Shown: positions 63,300-64,000 of the stretch, in pieces
Layout of the letters: the number at the start of each line of letters is the position of its first letter
Numbering within the stretch: position 1 is the first letter of the stretch
Source: a virus
Virus record (IMG/VR): IMGVR_UViG_3300009314_000003
Span: 62,001-126,000 of that record
Length of the DNA: 64,000 nt
Reading direction: 5' to 3' (one strand)
Position numbers and translations under genes: made by a program
Notes under the pieces: model-generated
What the model saw: only the letters and a program-made list of their open reading frames with translations
Database searches by the model: none
What the model was told of the DNA's origin: nothing

Positions 63300-63599
63300 A
63301 TGACTATACTAGATGATAAGGGTTTACCGGCCCAACAAGGAAATATCTGTGATATTAATAATAAGAAATCATTAATTGTTATCTCTGAAGTATCATTAGA
63401 GAAAGGGAAAAAAGCTTTGGCCCTGGATGTTATGGAAAAGGAACTTACTCCTATAGACATACTGCAAATTATAAAGATCGTTGCAGATCAAGTAGGCCCG
63501 GCGGCTATGAAACAGATGCAGGAACAGGGTTCAGCTATACAAACTGTACCTGCAAGTACCCTGGAGGATGTTAAGAGGCGGGTCAAATTAGATAGATGA
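63300..63599 (+). CDS. Small hypothetical protein (99 aa)
   Basis: Strong AAAAGGAG ribosome-binding site. The first 40 residues are mixed; residues about 50-75 are helical (I-D-I-L-Q-I-I-K-I-V-A-D-Q-V-G-P-A-A-M-K-Q-M), and the C-terminus is basic. No membrane segment. Its stop overlaps the next start by four bases (ATGA). It belongs either to the end of the fibre cluster or to the start of the lysis region; function unknown. Confidence 0.6.
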   Translation: MTILDDKGLPAQQGNICDINNKKSLIVISEVSLEKGKKALALDVMEKELTPIDILQIIKIVADQVGPAAMKQMQEQGSAIQTVPASTLEDVKRRVKLDR

Positions 63600-64000
63600 C
63601 AGAGAAGCTCCTCAAATCTATCCACATTTTTTTCACCGTGGCCCTGGTATTTGTGGTACTTTACTACTATTCCCGCGGGCCTGTCAAGGAGATACTTATT
63701 GAGAGGGAAGTAGAAACAATAATTGATACCGTTACCATCACAGAGATTGAAGAGCGTTGGCAGGAAATTGTAACCATGGTTCACGACACGGTAATTACTA
63801 CCCAACCGGATACTATTCTAGTAACCCAGGAAGTCCCGCTTTGGTCCATTAAACAATTAATATATCGCCTTTACTATTCCCCACCTAAGTTAGAGTATTC
63901 CATTATTCAGAGGTATGATAGTACTCAACAACTAATTCACTACCAGTATTCAGATGTCCCATGGGGCTTCGCTTTGTCCCCCCAAGAAACAGGCCCACCA
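63596..64000 (+). CDS. Single-pass membrane protein, 3' truncated (possible spanin/lysis accessory)
   Basis: Begins at the ATGA overlap with the previous gene and runs off the window (135 codons visible). Residues about 10-25 are a transmembrane segment (F-F-T-V-A-L-V-F-V-V-L-Y-Y-Y) preceded by Lys, so the rest should lie outside the membrane. The following 40 residues are helical and charged (E-I-L-I-E-R-E-V-E-T-I-I-D-T), reminiscent of i-spanin-like proteins, and no lipobox is seen. A small N-anchored coiled protein after tail genes is compatible with a lysis module, but a membrane-anchored host-takeover or superinfection protein is also possible. Confidence 0.6.
   Translation, partial: MTEKLLKSIHIFFTVALVFVVLYYYSRGPVKEILIEREVETIIDTVTITEIEERWQEIVTMVHDTVITTQPDTILVTQEVPLWSIKQLIYRLYYSPPKLEYSIIQRYDSTQQLIHYQYSDVPWGFALSPQETGPP

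Noticed and set aside
1-64000. tRNA genes, CRISPR arrays, rRNA
   Set aside because: No T-loop-like sequence in a gap, no evenly spaced repeats, and no gap long enough for rRNA.

Overview
This window reads as the tail and virion-protein block of a large tailed bacteriophage with a contractile (myovirus-type) tail. All convincing genes lie on the + strand, packed head to tail with ATGA/TAATG overlaps or gaps of a few bases, and they use the standard bacterial code. I see no host genes, tRNAs, CRISPR arrays or transposases. About 64 kb of continuous tail and fibre genes, with proteins up to 4,392 codons, suggests a jumbo-class genome; that is an inference. The host cannot be read from the sequence.

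Layout. 1-1486: the end of an upstream gene and two small, mutually related proteins at the usual position of tail assembly chaperones. 1491-14669: a 4,392-codon gene at the tape-measure position. It carries five inteins inside about 400 residues of host protein, and a PD-(D/E)XK nuclease signature downstream of them. 14659-22563: a 2,634-residue protein with a DnaQ-type (DEDDh) exonuclease signature and, towards its C-terminus, a DxDGD motif in a context resembling two-barrel RNA polymerases of the QDE-1/YonO/crAss-phage type. 22751-29887: a giant baseplate hub with an N-terminal lytic transglycosylase domain. 29894-32366: spike-like protein, GPW/gp25-like wedge protein and baseplate J. 32359-44823: a run of large baseplate or peripheral beta-rich proteins. 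44809-51842: a roughly 7 kb module bounded by a perfect 59-bp direct repeat, holding an AT-rich PKD-repeat fibre gene and a second large structural protein. 51802-63163: fibre and adhesin genes, including four LamG-like proteins, an Ig-like set split between ORFs, and a DUF1617-like ORF. 63300-64000: a small protein and the start of a single-pass membrane protein, possibly the lysis region.

How it fits together. The gene order chaperones, tape measure, hub, spike, gp25, J, fibres is the usual myophage order. What is unusual is that the proteins in the tape-measure area carry nucleic-acid enzymes (nuclease, exonuclease, likely RNA polymerase). I infer that they are packaged and ejected with the DNA to process it or transcribe early genes, by analogy with virion RNA polymerases of crAss-like phages and N4.

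Most notable points: five clustered inteins in one gene; nuclease, exonuclease and likely RNA polymerase in tail-internal proteins; Ig-like domains cut at the same place in two successive gene boundaries; a 39-nt exact inverted copy of one baseplate gene inside a fibre repeat 15.8 kb away; and a recombination-bounded fibre module.
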